In this document: piece by piece, positions 53,101 through 61,663 of the stretch
Layout of the letters: each line of letters begins with the position of its first letter
Numbering within the stretch: the stretch's first letter is position 1
Assembly: GCA_017745075.1 (NCBI GenBank)
Contig: JAGIAD010000002.1
Location: 310,001-374,000, forward strand
Direction: 5' to 3'
DNA: 64,000 bases
Source of the DNA: Sphingobacteriaceae bacterium
GTDB lineage: Bacteria > Bacteroidota > Bacteroidia > Sphingobacteriales > Sphingobacteriaceae
The notes under the pieces: generated by a model
The model's input: the letters and a program-made list of their open reading frames with translations, nothing else
Databases searched by the model: none
Told to the model about the DNA's origin: nothing
Translations under genes and position numbers: made by a program

Positions 53101-56100
53101 AGATGTTGGCCTGTTAAATAATGTAACTGTTACCGTACTAAATGGTACTACAGTTATTAAAACAGTACAATTAAACGGCGGACTATTAAATCTGCGGTTA
53201 TTATCAGGTAATCGTTTCACTGCAACTGTACAAGCAGGTGGTGCTTACGATAGGGTACAGGTTAGCTTCGGAGCCTTAGTTACGGCTTTAACCAGCTTAG
53301 ATGTTTATGGTGCAACAGTAATCTACCCTAACCCAACGGTAACAGCAGGTGCACAAACCATCTGTGCCGGAAGTACAGCAACTTTAACTGCAACAGCAAA
53401 CGGTGGTACAACATTAGCCTGGTACGATGCTGCAACTGGTGGTACGCAATTGGCCACCGGCGAAACATTTACTACACCAGCTTTAACAGCTACAACAACT
53501 TATTATATCCAGGTAAGCAAAGCCGGTTGCCCGAACACAACAAGGGTTCCGGTAACTGTAACGGTTACCCCAGCATTACCGACACCAGCATTGGCAACAA
53601 TTGCCAATGTTTGTGAGGGATCGTCAGCAACTTTATCGGTTGCAAACCCTGATCCGGCGGTAACATACAAATGGTACGATGCCGCAACTGCTGGTAATTT
53701 AGTGTTTACCGGAGCGGTATTCCAGACTCCGGCTTTAACAGCTGCTACTACTTATTATGTAGAGGCATCGCAAGGCAACTGTACAAGTGCTGCACGTGCT
53801 GCGGCAGCAGTATCAGTAAACCCTCGTCCGGCTCTACCTGTAGTAACTGCCAGTTCATCGACAGTAAGTGCCGGTCAAACAGCCATTTTAACGGCCAGTT
53901 CTGCAGATCCAACCAATACTTTTAACTGGTACACTTCTAATACTTCAACTACACCGGTTTATGTAGGTGCAACCTATGTTACACCACCATTGTTAGCAAC
54001 TACAACTTATTATGTAGAATCGGTTTCTACCAATGGTTGTGCATCAGCAAGCCGCGTTCAGGTTACGATTACAGTTGATGGCAACGGTTCTCCTAATCCG
54101 GTTCCTTGCGAGGCGGCAACAACACAGGTAAATGGGGTTACAGGTGTAGCTTTATTATCGGGTGTGTTTAACCCTGCATTGGCGATTGATAATGATACAC
54201 AAACTGCATCTTCATTGGTAATGCCGGTGGGTGCACTTGGTGCATCGGTTTATCAGAGGGTTGGCTTTGGATCACTATCTAAAGTAGGTGATACGGTACG
54301 TGTATTGGTATCATCGCCAGGAAAACTATTATCACTTTCGTTATTGGGCAACGCTGCAATTACCACTTATGTTGGAAGCAACAGCAATGGCGATTCGAAA
54401 TTTTTGAATGATAACTTAATCAATATCCAGTTATTAAGCGGCAATACACAGGCCCTGATCACTTTTGTTCCAACCAATGTTTTCGACGGAGTAGAAGTTA
54501 GATTAAACTCAGGTTTATTGGGTGCTTTAACTTCGATCAACTTAAATTACGCACAGCGCGTTTTAATGGCACCAACAGTAACGGCTGCCAATGTGACCTC
54601 ATGTGTAGGTTCTACTGCGCAGCTGCAGGTGAGCAACCCATCAGCAAGCTTAACCTACAGATGGTATGATGCAAGCGGTACTTACCTCAGCGGTAAAGAC
54701 GGTGTTTTATTTACTACACCGGTTTTAACAGGCGATACTAAATTCTATGTGGCCGCGGTTTCTGCAACAGGTTGTGTAAGCTATAAAACAGTAGTAAATG
54801 TTACTACGAGCCCTGCTCCGGTAACTCCTGATTTACTTTCGGCATCGGTTAATACCTGCCCTAACACGTCGGTTACCTTCCAGGTTAAAAATCCGGTTGC
54901 AGGTACCACTTATAACTGGTACGATACCGCCACCTCAACTACTGTGTTATTTACCGGTGATAACTTTACTACACCGCTAATTACGGCAGACAGAAGTTAT
55001 TTCGTGGCTGCGGTAAACAGCTGTGGTACTTCATCTACCAGAACAGAAGGTAAAATTATACTTGGAACCATTGATGTTCCGGTAATTACGCCACCATCAA
55101 TCACCATTAGTGAAGGTTCTGTTGCAGTATTAAAAGCAACTTCGAGTACAGCAGGAGCAACCATTAACTGGTATACTACCGCCAACGGAACTGTTCCGGT
55201 ATATACTGGCGAAACTTATGTAACGCCTCAGTTAAGCACTACCACAACTTATTATGTTGAGGCTACCATACCTGGCGGATGTACTGCAACAAGCAGAGCA
55301 ACTGTAACTGTAACGGTAATTCCTAATGGCGGCCCGATACCTACCCCTTGTGGAGCGGCTACAACAACAGTTGCAAGCGGTGTAACCGGTGTAGCAGTAT
55401 TGGCCGGCGTGTACAACCCTTCTTTTGCGGTTGATAACGATATCAACACAGGCTCTAGTTTGGTTATCCCAGTGGGATTATTGGGTGCATCTGTTTATCA
55501 CCAGGTTGGTTTTCCAGGCTTATCAAATGTAGGCGATACTTTAAGGGTGAAAATTACCACTCCAGGTACATTACTTTCAGTAGCTGTATTACCTAACTTA
55601 ACGGTAACCACCTTCCAGGGAACAACCAGTAATAACGATGCAGTTTCTGTATCTAATCCGTTAATTAGCTTAAAATTATTAACCGGCGGAACATCGGCTA
55701 TATTAACTTTCGTACCTACCAGCAGGTTTGACGGAGTAGAATTGAGGTTAAATTCGGGTTTACTCGGAGCGCTAACCTCGGTTAATTTCGACTATGCTCA
55801 AAGGGTAATTACTGCACCAACAGTTAGTGCAGCTACAGCAAGTGCTTGTCAAGGATCATCTGCAACCTTAAATGTGCAGAACCCACAAGCAGGTGTAGTG
55901 TATAAATGGTATCTGGGCACAACTTACCAGGCAGGAAAAGATGGTGTAACATTCACAACAGATCCAACTTTAGCTGCCGGAACATATGTTTATTCGGTAA
56001 CTGCAACAGCTAATGGCTGTGAAACTTTAGGTACTAAAGTAACGGTAACTGTATTGCCTCCGGCAGTGGCACCAATTCCATCAACTACCAATCCGGCTAC

Positions 56101-59100
56101 TACTTGTATCGGTACATCTGCTACCCTGAGTGTACAGGCGGTTGCTGGCATTACTTATAACTGGTACGATGCGGCTACAGGTGGAAATATGCTCGTAACC
56201 AACAACAGCAGCTTTAATACACCTGCAACACTTGCTGCCGGAACATACGATTATTATGTAGAAGCCGTAAGTGGAGCAGCTTGTTCAAGCTCAACCCGTA
56301 CCAAGGTTTCAATTACCGTTAATCCTTCAGCATTACCGACTGATTTAACTGTAACCGGAACAACCTCACTATGCGCTTCTGGTACGGCAGTACTTACTGC
56401 GGCCAGCACAACCGTAACCAACCCTGTATTTACCTGGTACAGTGATGCAGCCCTAACACAAGTAGCTTATGTTGGAGCAGTGTTTACTACACCAGCCATT
56501 ACAGCCACTATCAAATATTATGTTACTGTTGGCGGAGCAAATAAATGTGCTAACACAGCAGGTAATGCAAAAGAGGTTACCATTACGGTAAATCCTGTTG
56601 CAGGCCCGTCTGATATCAATTTAGCCGGAACAAGTACGGTGTGTGGCGGTTCTTCAGTTACTTTAACTGCAACAAGTACAACTGTAACCAATCCGGTATT
56701 TACCTGGTACAGTGATGCTGCCTTAACAACAGTGGCATTTACCGGAGCTAGCTTTGTTACTCCAACGCTTAGTGCTACAACCACTTATTATGTAACGGTT
56801 AAAGGCGATAACAAATGCGAAAATACGGCGGCAACAGCAAAATCGATTACCATTACGGTTAATCCTGCTGCCACTGATGCCGACATTACCGCAAGCGGAA
56901 TCACTTCAATTTGTAAAGGATCAACCGCGGCATTATCTGCCTCAACAACTACCGTAATTAATCCGGTGTTTACCTGGTACAGTAATGCTGCTTTAACAAC
57001 TGTAGCTTACGTAGGACCAAACTTTACTACACCGGTACTAAACGCAAGCACAACGTATTATGTAACCGTTAAGGGCGATAATAAATGTGAAAATTCTGCT
57101 GCTAACGCGAAGGCAGTTACCGTAACCGTTAAGGATTTTGCTACCGCTGCAGACATTGCAGTAAGCAATGCCCAGATCTGTTCAGGTTCTACCGTAATGT
57201 TAATGGCTTCGAGCACCACAGTAACCCAACCGGTATTTACGTGGTACAGCGATGCTTCATTAACCAATGTGGTATTTACCGGACCAACCTTTACTGTAAC
57301 TGGTTTAACCGCTACTACCACTTATTATGTAAGTGTTAAAGGAACCAATAAATGCGAAAACGCTGCAGCCGATGCTAAAGCGGTAACTGTAACTGTTAAT
57401 CCATTGGCTACTACTACCGATATTATTCTTAACGGAAGTACAACTGCTTGCGCAGGCTCGTCGGCAGTATTAAGTGCAACTTCGGCAACAGTAACCAATC
57501 CGGTATTTACGTGGTACAGTGATGCGGCTCTAACCAATGTAAGCTTTATTGGTGCAACATTTACTACACCGCCATTAAATACAACCACTACTTATTATGT
57601 AACGGTTAAAGGCGACAATAAATGTGAAAATGCACCTGGTACTGCAAGGATAATCACCATTACGGTTAGCCCTGTTGCTACTGCTTCTGATATTACCGCT
57701 GCTGATGCAACCATCTGTGCAGGATCTGGTACTACGCTGGTAGCAAGTACAACAACGGTAACTAACCCAACATTTACCTGGTACAACGACGCTGCCTTAA
57801 CTTCGGTTGCTTATGTCGGTGCATCATTTGTTACACCGGTATTAACGGCAACGACTAAATATTATGTTACAGTTAAAGGCGACAATAAATGTGAAAACTC
57901 AGGTATTACTGCCAAAGTGGTAACTGTAAATGTTAATCAGGGTGCAACAGCTGCAGATATTACCTTATCAACACCTACATTGGTTTGCGGATCGGGTACA
58001 GCAGTAATCAATGCAAGCTCAACCACAGTAACCAGTCCGGTATTTACCTGGTACAATGATGCTTCATTAACCAGTGTGGCCTTTACCGGACCAATATTTA
58101 CCACACCGGTACTAACCACTACCACTACTTATTATGTAACCGTAAAAGGTGCCAACAAATGTGAAAACAGTGCAGCAAATGCAGCAAGTGTTACCATTAA
58201 GGTTAACCCGGTAGCAGTTGCGACTGATATTGTGGTAAGCGGCTCAACAAATGTTTGCGGAGGTTCTAAAGCAGTATTAACGGCAAGTAGCACAACAGTT
58301 ACCAACCCGGTATTTACCTGGTATACCAACGCAACCTTAACTGATGTAGCTTTTGTAGGCGCAGTATTTACCACGCCAACATTAACCGCAAACACTACTT
58401 ATTATGTAACTGTAAAAGGTGATAACAAATGCGAAAGCAGCGCGGCAACGGCCAAATCTGTTAATATTGTTGTTAACCCGGTAGCTTCGGCAACTGATGT
58501 TACTGCAGCAGATGCAACCATTTGCGCAGGCTCATCAGCCAGCTTAGTGGCCACTACAACAACGGTAACTAATCCAATATTTACCTGGTACAGCGATGCT
58601 GCTTTAACAACACCGGTATTTACGGGAGCAACCTTTAACACACCGGCATTAACTGCAACAACTAAATATTACCTAACTGTAAAAGGCGATAACAGATGTG
58701 AGAGTTCTGCTGCAAATGCGAAAGTAGTTACGGTTAATGTAAATACAGGAGCAACAGCTGCCGATATTACATTATCAACGCCGGCCAGAATATGTGGCTC
58801 CGGAACAGCAGTAATCAGTGCAAGCTCGACAACAGTAACCAGTCCGATATTTACCTGGTACAACGATGCTTCATTAACCAGTGTTGCCTTCACCGGACCA
58901 ACATTTACTACTCCGGTATTAACGGCCAGTAAAACTTATTATGTAACCGTTAAAGGTGCTAATAGGTGTGAAAGTACTGCCGCAAACGCGAAAACGGTAA
59001 CAGTAACGGTTAGTCCAAATGCTGTTGCAACAGATATTACGGTAAATGGATCAACCTCAGTTTGTGCAAGCACGACTGCAACCTTGGCCGCAACAAGCAC

Positions 59101-60616
59101 AACGGTTACCAATCCAATATTTACCTGGTATAGCGATGCTTCTTTAAACACCGTAGTATTTACTGGTTCAGTGTTTACCACTCCAGTATTAACTGCCAGT
59201 ACAACTTATTATGTAACCGTTAAAGGCGACAATAAATGTGAAAATACAGCAGCAAGCGCAAGAGCAGTAGCTGTTACTGTAAATGCAGCGCCAAACAACC
59301 CTGTAGTATCTGCTCCGAATGGAGGTATATGCGCAGGCGATGGTGCTACCTTAACTGTAACTAATGCACAGGCAGGTGTTACTTACGAATGGTACAATGC
59401 AGCAACGGGTGGTAATTTATTATTCACTGGCACTACATTCAATGTAACAGCCTTAGCGGCAACAACAGATTATTACGTTTTGGCAATCGGAACCGGAGGC
59501 TGTAACAACAATGGTGGTCGTGTTAAAGTAACGGTTACTGTTAACGCGAAACCAACAGTACCAACAGTGGCTTCAACATCAGTTAGTGTTTGTACAGGCA
59601 GTTCAGCTGTATTAACCGTTACAAACCCTCAAACAGGTGTAACATACAATTGGTACACTGCATCAGCAGGTGGAACGTTAGCTGGAACGGGTGTAAACTT
59701 TACAACGCCTGCAGTTAATGGAAACAGCACATACTATGTTGAAGGGGCAAACGGAACTTGTATATCGTCATCAAGAACACCGGTAAATGTAATTGCATTA
59801 CCTGTACCAGTTGCACCGGCATCGGTAACAGCAGCAAATGGAACACTTTGCGCAGGTAGTTCAACCATATTAACGGTAAATAATCCGGTAACAGGATTAG
59901 TATACAGATGGTATGCTGCAAGCTCGGGCGGAGCGGTATTGGCTGAAGGTATAACCTTTACTACACCAAACTTAAGTGCTACCACCATCTACTATGTAGA
60001 GGCAATAGCCGTTGGAGGTTGTGCTAGTCCGACAAGAACAAGTGTTACCGTTAATGTATTGCCGATACTAGAAAAACCAGTAGTGGTGGTTCAAAATACA
60101 ACGCCAAACAGTGTAAACTTTGCATGGGCTGCGGTTGCAGGTACTACAGCATATGAGGTTTCTTTAGATAATGGTTTAACCTGGGTTAATCCAAGTAGTG
60201 GATCAAACGGAACAAGCCATTTGGTTACCGGTTTGAAACCAGATCAAAGTGTAACTATCATTGTAAGGGCCAGAGGTCAGATTGAGTGTCAAACCAGTGC
60301 AAATTCTAACCCGGTAACTGGTAAGGCCGCCAATCCTTTTGGAGATCAGGTTTACATACCAAACGCATTTACCCCGAATAACGATGGTAAAAACGATGTC
60401 TTCCTAATCTATGGTAATACCATATCAAGTGCGAAAATGAGTATTTACACACAATGGGGCCAATTGATATTCCAATCAGATAACGTAGCAAATGGATGGG
60501 ACGGAACTTTCAAAGGTGTAAATCAACCGATCGGAGTTTATGTTTACATGGTTGATATTACATTCACCAATGGAACAACATCATTGAGAAAAGGTACTGT
60601 AACGCTGATTAGATAA
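47135..60616 (+). CDS. giant Ig-repeat adhesin with T9SS type B C-terminal domain
   Basis: 4493 residues. The signal peptide core is CIAIIIVLTLFSAKSYSQ; ATG 47162 is an equally plausible start. After an N-terminal domain come five copies of a beta-sandwich module of about 150 residues (near nt 47.84, 50.36, 52.88, 54.09 and 55.34 kb; marker TDSIRLDL and YDRVQVSFG). There are ten putative-Ig (He_PIG-like) domains in two blocks of five (LPPGLTFNPATREITGTPT) and about 28 Ig_7-like domains (TYNWYDAATGG ... TTYYVEA), eleven of them in tandem at residues 3065-4051. One Fn3-like domain follows. The end (from about 4406, VYIPNAFTPNNDGKNDVF) is the gliding-motility-associated type B sorting domain, so T9SS exports it. 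The porP/sprF and OmpA/PD40 genes follow. It is probably a SprB-like surface adhesin. Confidence 0.93.
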   Translation: MSPKITPDMMKTHTFSSLNGIFRNTCIAIIIVLTLFSAKSYSQTKIFANTVTKSDHVTNATNATLNDNTFASVNSYGGIAVGIGSYSGELELKYPATVAAGVTSYIRIDFDGDILNRLLGGSLGTLLANVGGTVVLGNHSFQVGARNGTTAVPPTGGNSVDGFSSDYLRLVKDANGFFYIEITPTQAYDRVFIKDVTNALLLSVSNSTKVYYSFYTSGTDPCAQAFTTGYEGTGITLDALQLGSSGVTNSERAIDSDPNNYSQLSLGVLGVASSISQNFYFTTPSNPGDDFNLRLSSSPALLTAGVLQNISVTAYNGGTQVYTSSVSNLLNLDLLGLLNSGQPASIPFSPGVPFDRVKVTLSSVLSVNLTQTINVYGVTRSAGRPTPASTAIAACYNSTVALNATTPSTNELIWYDAIEGGTALQTVAFNGTFTTPPLTANKTYYVAARRLGCTAESARIPVTITVNPQIIFNGATLPNATPGFAYSKQLDAATGGTAGYTYAVAAGSTLPAGLTLSSTGAITGTPTVSGNSTFDVVATDSKGCKATATYNLTVTASLVLVPGTLPDGVTGTVYPTQTIPAATGGTGPYTYSATGVPPGLTFNPATREITGTPTQPGIYSIPVTVVDANGNTLVASYSIKITDPFLLPTATLADGTVGTAYPAQVIPSATGGTTPYTYSATGLPPGLTFNPSTRAITGTPTTPGTYTVPVTVTDADGKTATTNYTITINNPLVLPAATLPDGTEGVAYATQVLPAATGGVGPYTYVATNLPPGLSFNPTTREVTGTPTQAGNYAIGVTVTDSQGKTASNTYAVKVNGTLTLPTKTLPDGVVGSSYLPQTLPAVTGGTAPYTYVATNLPPGLSFNPTTREISGTPTQGGNYNISVTATDANNNKATTVYALTITVNAPVVASATVCSGSSATLTVSNLQAGVTYNWYASTGSTPLVTGNNGTFVTPAVNSATVFYVEAVSGTAVSSRTSVTVSVNPPATLATVTTNNQVINSGQSATLTATADAGNTIAWFDAPTAGTQVGTGTTFTTPALTATKTYYIETTSSNGCKSASRVPVTVTVINGGGATACNAANSQNTGINGICLLCGISGAGNSTDADANNFTRISLAVGVAATGYQQLIFPSVGSATDSIRLDLALPTGLADVGLLNNVTVTVLNGTTVVKTVQLNGALLSLQLLSGNRFAATVLAGGAYDRVQVSFGALVSALTSLDIYGATVVYPNPTFISGAQSICSGSTATLSATANGGTTLAWFDAPTGGTQVGTGANFTTPALTATTTYYVQVSKGTCSNTTRVPVVITVNPAIVFTGTTLTNATIASPYSKQLPVATGGTPGYTYALAAGSTLPAGLTLSASGLVSGTPTATGNPTFDVVVTDTKGCNTTATFTLTVTPALALTPGALPNGVTGTAYTTNGIPAATGGTGPYTYSATGVPPGLTFNPATREITGTPTQIGTFTIPVTVTDANGNTITSNYTLKVTDPLVLPAATLANGTTGTVYPTQTIPSATGGTGPYTYSATGLPPGLTFDPATRAITGTPTQSGTFTVPVTVTDADGKTTTSNYTIVVVDPLLLPTATLPDGTEGTVYATQTLPSATGGVGPYTYVASNLPPGLAFDPATRQISGTPTQAGNYSIGVTATDSEGRTASNTYALKVTGVLSLPGATLPNGTVGTPYPTQTLPAVTGGTAPYTYLATNLPPGLSFNTATREITGTPTLGGTYTISLTATDANGNKATTAYSLTVTVDAPVVAAATVCAGSPATLSVSNLQAGVTYNWYASTGSTPLATNNTGVFVTPPVTAPTVYYVEAVSGTAVSARTAVNVSVNPPATAATVTTNNQVINAGQSTTLLATADAGNTIQWYDAATGGTQVGTGTSFTTPVLNATTTYYVETTNSNGCKSASRVPVTVTVLNNNGGTACNAANSQNSGINGICLLCGITGAGNSTDADPTNFTRISLAVGVTGSGYQQLIFPSVGTATDSIRLDLALPTGLADVGLLNNVTVTVLNGTTVIKTVQLNGGLLNLRLLSGNRFTATVQAGGAYDRVQVSFGALVTALTSLDVYGATVIYPNPTVTAGAQTICAGSTATLTATANGGTTLAWYDAATGGTQLATGETFTTPALTATTTYYIQVSKAGCPNTTRVPVTVTVTPALPTPALATIANVCEGSSATLSVANPDPAVTYKWYDAATAGNLVFTGAVFQTPALTAATTYYVEASQGNCTSAARAAAAVSVNPRPALPVVTASSSTVSAGQTAILTASSADPTNTFNWYTSNTSTTPVYVGATYVTPPLLATTTYYVESVSTNGCASASRVQVTITVDGNGSPNPVPCEAATTQVNGVTGVALLSGVFNPALAIDNDTQTASSLVMPVGALGASVYQRVGFGSLSKVGDTVRVLVSSPGKLLSLSLLGNAAITTYVGSNSNGDSKFLNDNLINIQLLSGNTQALITFVPTNVFDGVEVRLNSGLLGALTSINLNYAQRVLMAPTVTAANVTSCVGSTAQLQVSNPSASLTYRWYDASGTYLSGKDGVLFTTPVLTGDTKFYVAAVSATGCVSYKTVVNVTTSPAPVTPDLLSASVNTCPNTSVTFQVKNPVAGTTYNWYDTATSTTVLFTGDNFTTPLITADRSYFVAAVNSCGTSSTRTEGKIILGTIDVPVITPPSITISEGSVAVLKATSSTAGATINWYTTANGTVPVYTGETYVTPQLSTTTTYYVEATIPGGCTATSRATVTVTVIPNGGPIPTPCGAATTTVASGVTGVAVLAGVYNPSFAVDNDINTGSSLVIPVGLLGASVYHQVGFPGLSNVGDTLRVKITTPGTLLSVAVLPNLTVTTFQGTTSNNDAVSVSNPLISLKLLTGGTSAILTFVPTSRFDGVELRLNSGLLGALTSVNFDYAQRVITAPTVSAATASACQGSSATLNVQNPQAGVVYKWYLGTTYQAGKDGVTFTTDPTLAAGTYVYSVTATANGCETLGTKVTVTVLPPAVAPIPSTTNPATTCIGTSATLSVQAVAGITYNWYDAATGGNMLVTNNSSFNTPATLAAGTYDYYVEAVSGAACSSSTRTKVSITVNPSALPTDLTVTGTTSLCASGTAVLTAASTTVTNPVFTWYSDAALTQVAYVGAVFTTPAITATIKYYVTVGGANKCANTAGNAKEVTITVNPVAGPSDINLAGTSTVCGGSSVTLTATSTTVTNPVFTWYSDAALTTVAFTGASFVTPTLSATTTYYVTVKGDNKCENTAATAKSITITVNPAATDADITASGITSICKGSTAALSASTTTVINPVFTWYSNAALTTVAYVGPNFTTPVLNASTTYYVTVKGDNKCENSAANAKAVTVTVKDFATAADIAVSNAQICSGSTVMLMASSTTVTQPVFTWYSDASLTNVVFTGPTFTVTGLTATTTYYVSVKGTNKCENAAADAKAVTVTVNPLATTTDIILNGSTTACAGSSAVLSATSATVTNPVFTWYSDAALTNVSFIGATFTTPPLNTTTTYYVTVKGDNKCENAPGTARIITITVSPVATASDITAADATICAGSGTTLVASTTTVTNPTFTWYNDAALTSVAYVGASFVTPVLTATTKYYVTVKGDNKCENSGITAKVVTVNVNQGATAADITLSTPTLVCGSGTAVINASSTTVTSPVFTWYNDASLTSVAFTGPIFTTPVLTTTTTYYVTVKGANKCENSAANAASVTIKVNPVAVATDIVVSGSTNVCGGSKAVLTASSTTVTNPVFTWYTNATLTDVAFVGAVFTTPTLTANTTYYVTVKGDNKCESSAATAKSVNIVVNPVASATDVTAADATICAGSSASLVATTTTVTNPIFTWYSDAALTTPVFTGATFNTPALTATTKYYLTVKGDNRCESSAANAKVVTVNVNTGATAADITLSTPARICGSGTAVISASSTTVTSPIFTWYNDASLTSVAFTGPTFTTPVLTASKTYYVTVKGANRCESTAANAKTVTVTVSPNAVATDITVNGSTSVCASTTATLAATSTTVTNPIFTWYSDASLNTVVFTGSVFTTPVLTASTTYYVTVKGDNKCENTAASARAVAVTVNAAPNNPVVSAPNGGICAGDGATLTVTNAQAGVTYEWYNAATGGNLLFTGTTFNVTALAATTDYYVLAIGTGGCNNNGGRVKVTVTVNAKPTVPTVASTSVSVCTGSSAVLTVTNPQTGVTYNWYTASAGGTLAGTGVNFTTPAVNGNSTYYVEGANGTCISSSRTPVNVIALPVPVAPASVTAANGTLCAGSSTILTVNNPVTGLVYRWYAASSGGAVLAEGITFTTPNLSATTIYYVEAIAVGGCASPTRTSVTVNVLPILEKPVVVVQNTTPNSVNFAWAAVAGTTAYEVSLDNGLTWVNPSSGSNGTSHLVTGLKPDQSVTIIVRARGQIECQTSANSNPVTGKAANPFGDQVYIPNAFTPNNDGKNDVFLIYGNTISSAKMSIYTQWGQLIFQSDNVANGWDGTFKGVNQPIGVYVYMVDITFTNGTTSLRKGTVTLIR
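48535..53570 (+). repeat. 2,517-nt higher-order tandem repeat inside the adhesin gene
   Basis: Equivalent codons in the first and second copy are separated by exactly 2,517 nt at every point I compared (48641/51158, 49934/52451, 50396/52913, 50951/53468). Each unit holds five putative-Ig domains, two Ig_7 domains, one beta-sandwich and one Ig_7. Homology also extends left to about 47.84 kb with the register shifted by one codon, and similarity drops after about 53.57 kb. Confidence 0.85.
56327..59287 (+). repeat. eleven tandem 267/270-nt Ig repeats
   Basis: The FTWY codons recur at 56431, 56701, 56971, 57238, 57508, 57775, 58045, 58315, 58582, 58852 and 59122, giving steps of 267 or 270 nt (89 or 90 residues). 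Repeats 6-8 and 9-11 are closest to each other as triplets, showing an 807-nt superunit. Each repeat has one Cys pair (as in SVCGGS and NKCEN). Confidence 0.9.
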
Positions 60617-60653
60617 GAAGAGGATTAATAATAAACAGATAAAAACAAAGACC

Positions 60654-61655
60654 ATGAAAATATTACCGGCTTTAAAAATATATGTTGCAGTGCTAGGATT
60701 GCTGCTGTGTACAGCTAAGTCCTTCGCACAAACTGATCCGCATTTTTCACAATATTATGCAAACCCATTGTATCTTAACCCGGCGCTGACGGGAGTAATA
60801 GATGGCGATTACCGTGCAACTGTAAACTTTAAACAACAATGGAGCGCGCTTAACAGCTCTTTCTTAACGGGTGGTGCATCTTTCGATATGGCTCCTAAAA
60901 AGAACTTTGCATTTGGTGCAACCGTTTTAAACCAAAGGGCGGGAGAGCTGGATTTTAACTACCTGTCGGCCCTCGTATCAGGCTCATACCGTTTAAGGTT
61001 TGGTGCCGAAGGTTTGCAGATGGTAAGCTTTGGATTGCAGGCCGGTGTAATTAACCGCAGTTTCGATTTCTCTCAGGCCAGGTTTGGTAACCAGTTTAAT
61101 CCGATTTCGGGTTATGATGGTGGTATGATGAGTGGCGAAACACTTTCATCGCAATCCTCTTTGGTTCCTGATGTAAACGCAGGTGTAATGTTTTTTGATG
61201 GTAATCCTAACAAAAGTGTAAACGTTTTCCTTGGAGCAAGTGCAGCACACTTAACACGTCCGATGGATCGTTTTTCCGGCTCAAACTCGCGTATTCCAAT
61301 TCGTTTTACTGCACATGGAGGAGCACGTATCAAGGCTTCAGATTTATTGGATATTGTACCCAATGCATTGTTCATGTACCAGGGTAATACCAACGAAGTT
61401 TCGTTAGGTGCTTATGCACAGCTTAATGTTAACCCATCAGCAAATATCCTGTTTGGTGGCAATTACCGTAATAAAGATGCTGCGATTGCCTTTGTGGGCT
61501 TACAGTTAAAAAACATGGTGTTCGGGTTAAGCTATGATATAAATACCTCTTCATTTAACCGTGCTTCTAACAGTAACGGTGGATTAGAGCTTTCAATATC
61601 ACTTATTGGCCGTAACGGAATTATTGGTCCGAATTTCTTTTGTCCACGTTTATAA
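60654..61655 (+). CDS. PorP/SprF family type IX secretion outer-membrane protein
   Basis: 333 residues: a signal peptide (to SFAQ, about 25), then the family start TDPHFSQYYANPLYLNPALTG and VNFKQQWSAL. A beta-barrel with repeated strands runs to the C-terminus (SISLIGRNGIIGPNFF). PorP/SprF proteins are typically encoded just after type B-sorted adhesins and are thought to anchor or help export them; the gene begins 37 nt after the adhesin stop. The following gene starts 8 nt after it. Confidence 0.93.
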   Translation: MKILPALKIYVAVLGLLLCTAKSFAQTDPHFSQYYANPLYLNPALTGVIDGDYRATVNFKQQWSALNSSFLTGGASFDMAPKKNFAFGATVLNQRAGELDFNYLSALVSGSYRLRFGAEGLQMVSFGLQAGVINRSFDFSQARFGNQFNPISGYDGGMMSGETLSSQSSLVPDVNAGVMFFDGNPNKSVNVFLGASAAHLTRPMDRFSGSNSRIPIRFTAHGGARIKASDLLDIVPNALFMYQGNTNEVSLGAYAQLNVNPSANILFGGNYRNKDAAIAFVGLQLKNMVFGLSYDINTSSFNRASNSNGGLELSISLIGRNGIIGPNFFCPRL

Positions 61656-61663
61656 TTAATCAA

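Noticed and set aside
56518..59181. Regular series of 60-88-residue ORFs on the minus strand of the adhesin gene
   Set aside because: They recur with the 267/270-nt repeat and arise from the low stop-codon density opposite Thr/Val/Ala-rich codons. There are no independent start signals.
56327..59287. Evenly spaced repeats as a possible CRISPR array
   Set aside because: The unit is 267/270 nt, in frame within one long coding region, without short identical repeats and unique spacers.
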